Shown: positions 29,225-40,228, counted from the stretch's first letter. The stretch is 56,044 bases of DNA from Acanthaster planci (GCF_001949145.1 NW_019091362.1:4202267-4258310); one strand, 5' to 3'. Numbers and translations are program-made. The notes: generated from the sequence alone by a model not told the origin.

Positions 29225-32200
29225 CTTTTATGAGGAGGAAAAGGAGTCCAGATATCTTTTTCAGACCACTTAACAATTGTTTCCATTCAATTTCTTTACA
29301 GAAATGTGAAACATTTCACAGTTTGACCAATGAGATAAACACAACCGATTCCGGAATGATAATTATTGTCCTATACATTCGTGATAAACTTGTGAGCGTA
29401 CCTGATTGCTGCGTATTTGTCCATACCGCATAGCATTTTCTCCTGAATGTACACATCTAAAGTCAGGTCCGAGTGGTTCTCCACTGGTTCCTCAGACTTC
29501 AAGCTCTTATTCTGTACCCCACCAAGTTCCTCAGGCAGGACAGTTGAAAGCTGCGCAGGTGGCTGTCGCTTAAGTCTTGTTGGTGTGAGATTGAAATCTC
29601 CAGGTTTGGGCCCTGGATTGATTGATTCTGAGCCGCTATCGAGGATGAGTTCATTTGGAGCCAATGCTATGTGACCACTCTTAAAACTTCCTGCACCACA
29701 TGCTGAGGATACAGCATCTTGTAGTCCGCTCGATTCGATGACAAGTGCTTGGGAAAGGTGCTTCCCATCCAACTTTGCTTTTGGCCCTCGAGCTTTCGTC
29801 CGCAACAATGCAAACGCCCGCTTCCTTTTCATGGCCTCTACTTTGTCGTACTCCACCATCTCCGAGTACGAGGGCAATGAGGTGGAGCCCTTGGCATGCC
29901 TCTTGGCCAGTTCAGCCAGGTGACTGCTTGCTAGGACACCGTCACAGTCCTTGCCACTCCTGTGGGAGGCTTTTCTGCGGCTGCCCTTCCGAGGGCCCCT
30001 TCTCGAGCAGGGCTGCGCAAAGGCGACTTTTGAGGGCTGCGGCAGCATCAGTCTGGCCAGCCTCATTCGCTCTCTGTACCGCCGCATCCCTTCTCGAGCC
30101 CGGATGCGGTTGCGGTCTCGAAGGCTCATGCTCCTGTAGGGCTCTTGAGTGAAATCGATGCGGGCTGAGGACATGGGGTTGCCAGCTGCATGATCAACAG
30201 GCATGATGTTTGAGATCTCGAGACTAGCGGTGGTCTCGCGTCCTTGACTGTCAGAAATCTGAGCGGCAGCGCTCCCACAAACTGTAAATGATCTTGCATT
30301 TGCATTCAAATCCTCCGTTATCAGCGCATGAGGGACATCAGTGCTCTCTTGATCTGTGTTTTCCGTGGGTTCAATTTTGACTGCAACCTGTGCAAGAATA
30401 TCGAATGGTTTCTTTCCCAAGTTCTGACCAACTAATGAGGACTCTCCCCTCAGTGTCTCCGCATTAGCCAAACCGTGCTGCGGTGTCAACTGCAGTTGGG
30501 ATCCACGTGCTAATCCTTCAAAGACTTCTCCCCCCCTGACACTCTTTCCACTGTTGAAAGCGTCAGGCATCTTCACTGGCACAGAGCAAGGAGCAGCCGA
30601 GGTTCCTGATCCCCAAATAACTGGAGAAGCTTCTGAGTAGACTTGCCCCTCGGATGCCACTGAGTGGCTCTGCAGAGTTTGGGCGGCAAGTTTTGCCTGC
30701 CGCAACTTCTCCCTGTGCCTCCGCATTCCCTCCCGGGCCCTGATGCGGTTCCTCTCAATCTTGGAGAGACCCTCAACTTCCCAGGGCAATACCGAGCTTG
30801 GCTGAATGATCAACTCAGCCTTGCTGTCTTTGGGAGGGTTTACCGTGGGAACCAAACCGCCAACACTCACTGCAAGAGAGGTTTCAAGGCTGTTGTCTGG
30901 TCTGCTTTCACTCAACGATCCACACACTTTGTCAAGCTGCACAGTATTATCACCACTGTCAAACTCTTCCAAGGGAATCTGAAACACATACTTCGCCGTC
31001 TTCCTCTGCGGAGACAAGGACAGGGGGCTTTTGAGGGATCCGCCTGTTTCCGTTTCCTCTTGGTTGAGGCGATGACTTGGCTCATTGCCAGACCCTTCTG
31101 CTAGAGTCGACATCAATGACCTGACCGACCTCCTCAATGTTTTCCTTTTTCTCTTTGACGAATGCAGCCAAATATTGCTCGGTCGATTCATGATCTTGGC
31201 TTCGGTGTCTTGATGGGCCTGTGGTGGTATTTCAGAGATGCCTTCAGTGAGGGACGGGACAGTGTCTGATACCTCATCTTCATTTACGTTTGCCTCAGGA
31301 GAAGAATTTACGATAAGGGAGTCACCAGAACTGGACGAAAAAATAAAACAAATAGAACCTATTACGCAACACCTGAGTAAATCACAGCCATCTGAGTGGT
31401 GAACTGAGCATCATGCAAAAAATAAAAAGACAGTGGAATGATTTTTCAAAGTGGGGGGGGGAGTTGTAAGACCATCAAGGAGTAGTCATTGAAAAGTCAT
31501 TCCATCAAGCCCGTCCCTTACAGGGCCTGCTGAAAGTGCTTGCAGGAACCTGTGCCCCCCCTCCCTCAAAAAAAGAGTGGGGGACCACTTGCCCCCACCA
31601 CTTCCTTCGCCAGTGATTTACCTTAAAAAGCACATATCAATATGTGATCACCAAAAAAACACTGCAGTACAACTGTACAGAAGTTCTTTGGTCAAACAAA
31701 AAAGTCACACTAGTGAAGTGCAATAATGCAGTTCTTAATATGAAACGGCAGACAGCGACCGAAAAATGTGAAGCACGCATTGTTTTAATTGACGAAGAAA
31801 TTTCTACACTTTTCTGATATTTCTTAAGCAGTTCTGATGCTTCTAATGTGAAAAACAAAAACCGCTGTAATATGATGACAGTAATCTGCGAGGCACCCAA
31901 GGAACATATGTTCAAGCATGAACTAATGCAGAACACCACGTCACAATTTTTATGCCGGACTGAGAAAGGAAAACCACAACTTGCGGGTGGACGACGAAAA
32001 GTGGAAAGAAATGTAATAACTCAAGGCACCTCGTCACCACTCCTTGCTGAATCTGCCCATTGGTGACCCTACTTCCCTCAGCTTGCCCAGCATCTGCGCT
32101 TGTACGTGTATTCTGCACTATCTGCCCAGGGTTTGCACCTCCATGAAGTGCCTGACTACTACCTCCATCTTGGTGGACAAACAGTCCTTCTGGATCAGTC

Positions 32201-35200
32201 TGCGTAGCTGTGGAGACAAAGGATTTAGGCCCCAGTGCTCGGCACCTGATACACACACAAAAAAAACCAAGGTACACATGTTACAAATCAGCCTTCAAAG
32301 AGAGACCTACACATGAAACTTGACACCCAATGGAACTTGAGGTGTGAAAATTATACATGCATTTGAACAAACGAGTAGTCTTACATGTATGTTCTTCTGC
32401 ACCTCAAATACCGGTACACAGGAAAATGGCCACCTGAAGGACTGGAGCTAGGGGGTTGTCCCTCTTAGGAAAGCGGTACAACTTTTGACCACATGAGGAG
32501 TGGTCCTAATGAAAGTTACTGGTCATCATTTAGGGGCCATTTTTGAGCGTTTGGTTTGTAAAATGTTTACAGTTAGAAAGCTTATAATTTCCTTGAAACT
32601 TTTGGACAGAAGGGTGACTGTATCCACAGCCATAGACATGGAAAGGCACTTATCAAGACATCAAGTGCAATAGAGTTCCAAAGCATAAAGTCATTTGGAA
32701 GTGTAGTGCAAATGAACTGAGTAAGCGTGTGCGCTAGTTCTCGCGCTAATGGCTTTTACGCACATAATTGCGTACGTGACGAAGTCACTTCAGTGCTCTA
32801 TAGACTAATCTTGTGACTAGAATTAGAGGACATTACTTAGCTCATGCCTTGCTCATGCAATGCTTGTATGTGTATGTAATTCAATGCATTGTTGAGCAAC
32901 AAGGGCGTTGTGACCATAGAGATCATGAGAGAGAACTAGAACTAGAGGGATACTGGGCACATAACATTGTCCCATAACGCACAAACAACTTGGAACCTCG
33001 CTCACACCTAATGCATGTGAAATGAGCACAATCATGCTGACAGGTAAACAAGCATCGAAATTGATGCCGTCAGTAAAGATGAAAATTGAAAAGCTTTGCG
33101 CACATTGAAGACTTGGTATCGGACTGCATGAGCACGTAGGCGTGTGTTTAAACATGGTAGTGTAATCGAACAAAATGTTGCCCTGTTCTGGGGCCAAATT
33201 TCCGTAACGTAGAAGAAAAGGCCCGTCGTTTCGAGCTTCACTATAATCTCTACGGTTGTGACATGCATGTAATACACCTAAGCCTGAAATCGGAGTACAT
33301 AAAAACAGTTCTGAAGAATTCTCCATGCAGTACCAGCAGGTGTTTACACTCATCCCTATATGTTGAGTGATTCCCTCCGAGTCATTTTGTAGACAAAAAG
33401 AGCTCAAACTAGTTAGTGTGTAAAGGTTGAGCATTTGTGGAGCCCTCATGTGGCTATAGACCACAGCTGGGCATTGTAGCGACAACACCGCTCAATGACA
33501 CTGTCTAGGAGTTTCAAACATAGCAATGATGAAGTACTAAATGTCGCCCAAATCTTGAATGAAGGACCACCTTGATTCAGCATTGGTAAAGTCCAATTTT
33601 GTATGGACTGTGGTTGTGGTATCTTGTCATTTCCAAAAGTTTGTTCCTGGGGGTCAATTTGCCGTGGAATAACAATATTGACAAGTGTTTCAGAATACAT
33701 ACAGAACATACATACGTGTACTGAGTGAGATGCAATTCGCCTTGAGCAGAAGCACCCCCTCAAAGGTTGAAAAGAGCCATGTTTCTGGGGAGCATTCACA
33801 TTGTTAGTGGTGAGGGGTGTCGGGTTTAATGGCAAAGTGGTTCTTTCCTCGCCTTCCACTTCTGGGGTCCGGGTTCGATTCCTGACTCGGTCTACATGCG
33901 GATTGGGTTTTCAGTCCCTATCTGATTCCGTAGGTTTTACCCAGAATATTCTTCTGGGTTTTCTTCCCACCTCTACAACTGTTACTGCTTCTCATTATGT
34001 CCTCTTTACCGGTTTCTTTGGGCTTGCACGCTACAGTGCCCAGGGTGCTTTTGAAAAATCCTTGGTGTCATTACGAGAAATCATTAATAAGAATCAGTGT
34101 TGTAGGTCTCGAGACCTGGTCATCAAGGACATCAAGGTCTCGGATACAACACTGATAAGAATTATAATAATTACAGTGATGCAAGCATAATGCATGCATT
34201 TCATAGTCATTTGCGAACCAGTGAAGTGCAGTTCCCACCAGAAGAGCCTGCGTTGCTAGGAACATTGCGCCTCTCTTGGTCCAGCTAAGGGCCCATTAAT
34301 GGCATCTCCTGAAATTAGTCTTGACTGACCTAGCAGCGTGGGCCTGCAAGTGAGCCAGCTGCTCCTCCACCTCCCTCAGCCGATCGTTTCGCTGTTTCTC
34401 CCGCTCCAAGAACCTCCTCCAGGTCTGTGGGGAGGGTGACTCCTCGTCCACGGGGTCAGCAGAAGAGCAGTCTATGTCCAGGCTGCGGTGAGGCTTGGTT
34501 GCGCTACTTGAGAGAATTGGCAAGCACGATAAGGTGGAAAGGTAAGAACAGGCTCCGTCGGTGCAGTCTGAGTATACGAATACAACATGGTGTGAGGATG
34601 GATCGTCAAGTTGATCTTACCAGGGTATTGGAAGTTGACAAACTAGCTTTTCAACTTCAAGTGCGAAAGTGAGCTAACATCAATCATGTTGAACCGTGTT
34701 AAATTTTTTGGCCATAACTCATACATACTCAGATATTATTACAAGTTCGGGCCTCAATAAGACACTCATCAACTTAAGTGTGTGGCCATCATGTCACGCG
34801 TAGCTAGGGCGATGATTGTGTGTGCATACAGTTCCACTAAAAAGTGAGAATTTAGTCCACTAACTTCTATTTGACATGTGCGCTGATCCTTGCATGCATG
34901 CCCGGTGACCAGCAAACAAGGGAGCTGGCTCATGACTGTGTAAGCCATTATTTATGTGGCCAGGAATGTGCTTACAGCTCTTCATCAAAGCAGGCATTTC
35001 TGCCCTTAGCCTACTCTCACCTCATCAACTCTTCCACTTTCTTGGACAGCTTTGCCCCTGGCCTGGGAGACTCCATTGTGGCCTTGGAAGCAGACCTTGA
35101 ACTGGCGTCCTTCTGCGGAGTGCTTCCAGTGCCAGCATCCAAGGTCAGGGACTCGGGCGATATTCTGCATGAGAACAGTGAACTTCCACTCTGGCTGCTG

Positions 35201-38200
35201 TCATCTGGCAGACTGTCTTCTAGAAGCAACAAAATCAACCAATTTTCCAGTGTTGATCAGAAAAAAGGAATTCCCACACAAAGATTTCCAATATAATTCA
35301 CAAAACCTTTTCGCACATATCAATGAATACTTGTGCGGAAAGTACTCTTTAGAAATGTTGCAAGTTTTGTAACAAACTTTACAGTGGCATTGAATGCACA
35401 GAAGAAATGAAACTGGAATTTTGCTCAAACTTCTCTATTTGTCAGTAGTGAAGACATGACCAGCGACTAATTTCAAGTGAATGGTACAAAAACTGTGCCT
35501 GAGAGAAAGAAACCGGATGATGTGAGTCAAGCACAGTGCTTAAGTACCACTTATCATAAAACTGATCCATTGAGCCCTACGCCATGTTTTCTGACCAATA
35601 ACAGCCGTGATTTATGTCCAACATGCATGCACGCGCATATGATGTATGCGGCAGGAACCTGTATTGTGGTAGTGGAGAAAAGAACACGCTAAGCACCCAT
35701 GTATGCTATGAGCGGGGCTTACTGGATCAGTCTAAAGTAAGATATACACTGTGTTCTTACACTGCAGTACATACACTGTAAATGCTCCATAAATTAATGC
35801 AAATGAGCAACTCCATGGGTAACAGGCTGACTGGAAGGAATTTTCATAGCGTACATGTACATGCATCTTGTTCTGTCATCTGTTGGTATAAGTTTGGAGC
35901 TGTACTTTACAGACCATTTCTCTTTTGGAAGAGCAACTCTTCCAAAGACGTTTCTTGAGAAATGTGGACTTTGCAAGGACCAGGTAAAGCTAGGTGCTGC
36001 CACACAGACTGACAGCTTCGCAAACTCCCTTTTTGGGGTACAATGTGGAATGAAATTCACTGAAGTGGGCAAACGAGAGGTAATCATGCATGAAATACAT
36101 GTTCTAAAGATAGGGTCTTGCTATATGTTATGTTGCTTGGTAGTTTATTAATGATCCAACATCACTGCCTTCGCCACAGTGCCCAATATGATCATTTTCT
36201 CTGAAAAACAATTTGAAATCCAGGATAACATTTCCACGGAACTATGTCCAAATAATAAACTGCTCACAAACCTGTAAAGAGCGTGTAGTTCTCTTCATCA
36301 TCTGTATCAAGCCTGGAATCCGATGATGAGCCCAGCTGTTTTGTGATGCAACGGGGGCTGGCTTGCTTTCGTCTCGACCGACCTTTCTGTGGTTGATGCA
36401 CCTTCTCTGGGGTTGATGCGACAGCGGCAGTATCCTTCGACCCCAACACGAGCACCTGGCTTTGGCTGGGAGAGAGGAATTGTCAAAAATCACAATCATC
36501 TACATGTACTTCAGCCTGGTTTTGAAATTGTGGGTCACAGATGTAAAGCAGAAAATCGGTACTGGTACATGTACATGAATGCATAAATTTGGGTACGATT
36601 CACACTTGTATGTGTACTGGTGCATGTACTAAACTGTTCTCACCTTTGATCTTCAATGCTTTCAATGCCAGACTCACAAAGCTGTCCTTTCTTCTGATCA
36701 GCCCTCATCTTTTGATCTCCATCAGCCTTGACTCCTTGGCCTGTTCCCCCTTCCTGACAAGCTGTGTCCTCTTGAGCAGCGGCTGAGGTGCTAGCTAACG
36801 ATTCCTGTTGACCTGATGCCCCTGCTTGATTTGGGAGTCCCAACATCAGACCTGGGGCACCTTGAAGGTACGCACTTCCTTGTAGGGCTGCCACAGCTTG
36901 TAGTCCCTGGGCCGACTGCATACCTGCTAGACCGACCCCTTGGAGACCCTGGATCCCTGTGAGACCTGCAACCCCTGGCAGACTTACTAACCCCTGCAGG
37001 CCAGTCACCGGCTGGAGACTTGGAATCCCCTGAAGCCCCTGGACTGCTTGAAGGCCTGGGAAGCCCTGAAGACCAACCAGTGCTGCTGGGCTGGTGGGAC
37101 CTGGAAGGCATCCAAATCCTTGAAGATTTGTAACCCCTTGGAGACCAGTAAGCCCCTGAAAGCCTCCCAGTACACCCTGCAGACTTGCAATATTTTGGAG
37201 GCCCCCGACACCTTGCAGTCCCGCCAGGGGAAGAAGTCTGGGGTCGGTAACCCCTTGAAGGCCTTGCAAGGCAGAGTTCCCAACAATGCCCTGAACTCCT
37301 GAGAGCCCCTGAACACCCGCAACCCCTTCCAGGGTTGACAAGCCATCGGTTCCTTGGAGGCTTGGTGCACCTTTGTTTTCAGACAGTTTGGGGACACTCA
37401 CAATGTTGGATGGACTGCCTACATCGAGAGTGTTCAGTCCTTGGACATGTTGGATGCTGGCAGCTGCATTTATCAACTGCTGTTGCTGCAGCAGGCCAGA
37501 GATCTGAACGTCTTGCAATGTCTGCGGAAGTTTCAACCCCAACATAGTGAAGGGTTGTGCCGATGTTGATTCATAAACAACTGGCAAAGAGCTCACAGGA
37601 AGAGCGGGGTGGATGGGAGTTTCAGAAATAGGACCTGTCGGTTGAGTCAAGACGGATTCAACAGGGGAAACTGTAGGTGGCTTCTCAACAATCTTCTCTC
37701 TTGGTGATGAATCTTCTGTGGTATCCTTTGATTTGACAGGTTCCAGAAGCTTCACGGCATTTTCTTTGGTGTCTCTCATCTGGTTTGGATAGCTTAAGCC
37801 TTCACTGTTGACACTCTCTGTGCTTGATGCCATTTTAGAAGTTGTTTCGCAACCACTCTGTTTCAGTGCATTGAGCCTTTTAACAGACGGCACACACTCA
37901 ACCTGTCTTTGCATGCTGCATGAACCAGTCACAAAAGACTTTGCGTCAATTGTTCCAAGGTCATCAATTGGGAAAAAATTGATAAAGTCTTTCACGTTTT
38001 GCTGTCTGAACCTCCTCCTCCTTCTCCGAATCCGAGTTTCAGTCTGTCGTTTTAGGCCACAGTTTGTTGAGAGGTTCTTAAGATCGGCACTGAGCACTTT
38101 ACCATCAGCAAGGGAGTTTTCAGTACCATCTGAAGCTCTTGGCTCTTCAAAAGTTGGGAGACTTTCACCACTGTGACCCTGGCCAGCTTGCAAATCCATC

Positions 38201-38856
38201 TCATTCACGCTTGCCTCAATTTCCCTATATACATGTAGCTGGCAGTCGTTTTGGTCATCAAGAAAAACTGGGCCTTCACTCATGCTTTCACCTTTTGCAT
38301 CTTGTTTATTCAGGTAATTTTCAACTGAGCCATCTCTGATCAGAGTTACGTCACCTTGCAGACTGTTTCCGACTGTGACAATCACACCCGTTTTTGCTAC
38401 TGCACTTTTGGCACCTGTGCTCACATGTGCTTTTGTGGGTGGAGCTGAGTTTTTAACTATCAAGGAAGTAACGGATGTACCAGGGTCTTGTACAGTCAGT
38501 GAACATGTAGCATCTTCAGAGTTACTTTGTTTAACAGCTTCCTTGGTGGAAGAGGTTGATAGAGAGGAATGTCTGAGGAACAAGACAGAAGAGGACTTGC
38601 CTTCTTTAGCTCCCCTTTCAAATTTTTTAGACTGAGGCGTCAAAAGGATCAACCTTTTCTTCTTCGTGCGTGAGCCCTTGGGTCGACCAACACACCTTGG
38701 TTTTGGCGGGGCTTTCTGGAATCCACTGGTATCGATCAACTCCTCAGGGGATGACTCGGTTGCTCGTTTCCTCTCGCGGTATCGGCGGGCCCTCTCCCGG
38801 CCCAGGAAGCGTTTCCTCAATCGTTTTTCCTCGTCTGTGAGGTGATCCACATTCAT
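29113..38856 (-). CDS. Large unrecognised nuclear-type protein with repeated basic motif and GLQG repeat
   Basis: Seven minus-strand exons join in phase: 38899-36644, 36465-36272, 35219-35021, 34503-34330, 32245-32030, 31330-29402 and 29224-29113. From the first in-frame ATG in the large exon (38856) this gives 5,037 bases, 1,678 residues plus TGA. Features in order: basic motif 1 (residues 11-31), AT-hook-like GRPKGSR (57-63), a run of six Arg, GLQG-rich repeat (about 490-680), a coiled-coil segment starting WRRFLEREKQRND, an LC8-type ATQTD, basic motifs 2 and 3 (about 1189-1215 and 1402-1426), the SUMO-type VKIEP, and further RGP-type basic segments. I know no family with this layout. A DNA- or chromatin-binding regulator is inferred from composition only. 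The start may lie in an upstream exon, because the acceptor at 38899 is in phase with more coding sequence. Confidence 0.85.
29402..31330 (-). CDS. Large-gene exon with basic motifs 2 and 3
   Basis: A 1.93-kb exon from the acceptor TCGTCCAG|TTCTGG to the donor ATCAG|GTACGC, open throughout. Motif 2 is ERNRIRAREGMRRHREKLR (near 30762-30682) and motif 3 is DRNRIRAREGMRRYRERMR (near 30123-30049). They match at all but a few positions over about 20 residues and resemble motif 1. Also present are KRKRKTLRRSVRS near the start, VAVKIEPTE (SUMO synergy-control type) and Arg/Lys-rich segments RRGPRKGSRRK and KARGPKAK that recall AT-hooks. Confidence 0.88.
32030..32245 (-). CDS. Large-gene exon with ATQTD motif
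   Basis: The acceptor GTGTATCAG|G fits the phase-2 exit of the previous exon and gives CRALGPKSFVSTATQTDPEG, which contains TQT, the anchor of dynein light chain LC8 binding sites. The donor ACGAG|GTGCCT is weak, but it is the only nearby GT giving the phase needed to enter the next exon (VVTS-SGDS). Confidence 0.65.
33816..34170 (+). mobile_element. tRNA-derived SINE, family 2, copy 2 (itself interrupted)
   Basis: A box TGGCAAAGTGG (33830-33840) and B box GGTTCGATTCC (33872-33882). The body matches the SINE at 25490 over about 250 bases. Its AT-rich tail is interrupted by a 60-bp hAT-like element at 34095-34154. Confidence 0.8.
34095..34154. mobile_element. 60-bp hAT-type miniature element with 8-bp target duplication
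   Basis: Begins CAGTGTTGTA and ends TACAACACTG, perfect inverted termini of the CAGNG type. Inner arms CGAGACCT and AGGTCTCG are also inverted. ATAAGAAT flanks both sides exactly (34087-34094 and 34155-34162), the 8-bp duplication typical of hAT transposition. Confidence 0.75.
34330..36465 (-). CDS. Large-gene middle exons (36465-36272, 35219-35021, 34503-34330)
   Basis: Three exons joined in phase. The first has a basic stretch (KGRSRRKQASPR) and an acidic DTDDEENYTLF. The second is Ser/Pro-rich and ends KLSKKVEELM. The third carries WRRFLEREKQRNDRLREVEE and continues QLAHLQAHAA, a plausible short coiled coil. Splice sites: acceptors CTCCCAG, CTTCTAG and AAGTAG; donors ACAG|GTTTGT, ATGAG|GTGAGA and GCTAG|GTCAGT. 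Confidence 0.8.
35913..36079 (+). other. Exon-like open segment antisense to the large gene's intron
   Basis: Between a plausible acceptor (TACTTTACAG) and donor (CGAGAG|GTAATC) the plus strand is open. It reads FGRATLPKTFLEKCGLCKDQ, then VKLGAATQTDSFANSLFGV and QCGMKFTEVGKRE. The composition is protein-like (CxxC, ATQTD), but no partner exon was found. It may be a remnant of a domesticated or decayed element, or chance. Confidence 0.25.
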
Positions 38857-38899
38857 GCGGGTCCTTTTCACCTTTCTGAAATTTAGCTGGCCTCTGGCC
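36644..38899 (-). CDS. Large-gene exon 1 (or 2): basic motif 1, AT-hook-like segment, GLQG repeat
   Basis: The acceptor TTCCAG|G at 38899 opens a 2.25-kb exon that reads through without a stop to the donor CAAAG|GTGAG at 36644. The ATG at 38856 starts MNVDHLTDEEKR, followed by GRERARRYRERKR, then GRPKGSRTKKKR, a long Ser/Thr-rich low-complexity stretch, RRRRRRFRQQNVKDFINFF, and the GLQG block (about 36825-37395). An alternative acceptor at AATTTCAG would still leave MNVDHL as the start. The bases just upstream keep the frame (RARGQLNFRK), so an earlier coding exon is possible. Confidence 0.85.
36825..37395 (-). repeat. Coding repeat: GLQG(V/I/F/L) units
   Basis: About 190 residues built from degenerate five- to eight-residue units centred on G-L-Q-G followed by a hydrophobic residue (GLQGVTNLQGFG, GLQAVQGLQGIPSLQ, IQGLQGVGLAG). 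Charged residues are almost absent. The DNA units have drifted, so this is an old expansion rather than a microsatellite. Confidence 0.85.
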
Positions 38900-40014
38900 C
38901 TGGAAGTTGGAAAAGAAAAGCAAGAAGACAAATCAATGAAATTCTGATGAAGCTGATGCACAAGGGAAACATGCATCAAGTATGACGGTCTGGGATTTGA
39001 CTGTTATCACTTCGCGCGCATTACTCAGCAACAGGATTTTGAAAGCGCCATTGGAAACATGTGTTTTCCAATAGCAATGGCATGGAGGGTGTACATGTAT
39101 GCAGACAAGTTCTAGCAAATAAACACAATGTACACAGTACAACAGGTGATGGATGTGCACATCCTTACACTACAGAAGACCTGACTGGCTCTGTACACAC
39201 TAAGAGGGTCTTACTGGTTCATGGTGGCTGACCCTGTGTGGTACCCTGACTCAGCTATTTGCTTGTTCTTTGTTTTAAATATCAGTTAGTAGTTTTCAAG
39301 TGTGGAGACAATAACGGTACCATCTTGGCAAGAAGGTATTGTCAGTTTGAACATTTGTGACATTTAGTCACAATTATATTTTGCCAGGGGTCAGTTTATT
39401 GAGCAAATACATGTACCGTCAACATACATGTACCTACCATACATACATGTATTGGCAGCATCAAGTTTGAGCCTACTCAAATTAAGGTACTGGAATGTGA
39501 GGCCCTTCACCCTTTTTTCTAAAAAGTGTTTTGGCACAGTGCGTGTTTCAGAATGCACAAAGTCTGTACAGCCCACAGACGTACATGTATCTAACATCAT
39601 TACAATAAATCTGGCTTGTCTAAATCTGCAGTGGACACGTTATGAACAGAGCAAAATCTCTGTAGCAGGGACGACTGTTTGTGTGTTTTACATGTACCAT
39701 AAGTATGAAGTTATTATAACAATGGTGTGTTTTTTTAACAGTGGTGTGACGGTTTATCAACCCCACTCTGGCCAAATGTATAAGGCCCCAACTGGCTTCT
39801 AGCATTTTACTCAAGGTAAACACTTGAAGCACAGTGCTTGATGGCAGACTTGTGGGTTTGATTTGTAATTTGCCTTTACCCACTCATTTTCCTTCACGTT
39901 AGTCTCACATCGTACATGTATATTAAATCAGTCTTGGTATATAGTGTACTTTTTAATGCATTTACTGTACATTTAGTCTTTCTATTATTGTTTTACTGTA
40001 CGTGGAAAGGCAAA
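38900..40014. other. Non-coding stretch upstream of the large minus-strand exon
   Basis: No convincing exon on either strand. Rich in TACATGTA palindromes (39408-39450). Open frames (plus 39428-39802, minus 39620-39883) show no domain. Confidence 0.4.
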
Positions 40015-40040
40015 CAAATCAAATCAAATCAAATCAAAAA
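40015..40040 (+). repeat. (AAATC)n microsatellite
   Basis: About four and a half AAATC units. The unique sequence before it ends ACTGTACGTGGAAAGGCAAAC, which could be the 3' end of a LINE-type element with a microsatellite tail. Confidence 0.75.
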
Positions 40041-40228
40041 TTGAGCAGAAGCACCCCCTCATCAGTTGGAAAGAGCCATGTTGATGAGAAGGGTTCATTT
40101 TAATGAGAGAGGTGCGACTGTAATGCATACATTTCACAGTCGTTTGTGAATAAGCTAAGTGCAGCTCCCATCAAAGGCCCCTCCACTGCTTGGAATACTG
40201 TACCCCTCCTGGTCCTGATTGGGGGCAG
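40041..40228 (+). mobile_element. TTGAGCA element, uninterrupted but diverged copy
   Basis: Starts TTGAGCAGAAGCACCCCCTC, includes GAAAGAGCCATGTT and TTTCACAGTCGTTTGTGAA, and ends CCTCCTGGTCCTGATTGGGG. The copies at 25210 and 33742 have the same order of landmarks. This one lacks the SINE and so serves as the empty-site reference. Confidence 0.7.

Larger units (their letters stand above)
33742..34300 (+). mobile_element. TTGAGCA...GGGCCCAT element split by a SINE
   Basis: The 5' part (TTGAGCAGAAGCACCCCCTC to about 33815) and the 3' part (GCATTTCATAGTCATTTGCG to GGGCCCATTA, about 34171-34300) belong to one copy of the family at 25210 and 40041. The copy at 40041 has no SINE and shows the empty site. 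Lies in an intron of the large minus-strand gene. Confidence 0.75.

Noticed and set aside
29371-29425. Stop of the large gene at FITNV (29371) or a splice at TGCG|GTATGG
   Set aside because: ATCAG|GTACGC is a good donor and the acceptor at 29225 continues the frame to a natural stop. The alternative donor would also reach the last exon, from a different acceptor, but is weaker.
30049-30762. bZIP transcription factor
   Set aside because: The basic motifs resemble a bZIP basic region, but the Asn-to-Arg spacing is off by one and no leucine heptads follow.
32853-33488. 211-codon minus-strand frame in an intron of the large gene
   Set aside because: Low-quality composition with no motif; the flanking exons join in phase without it.
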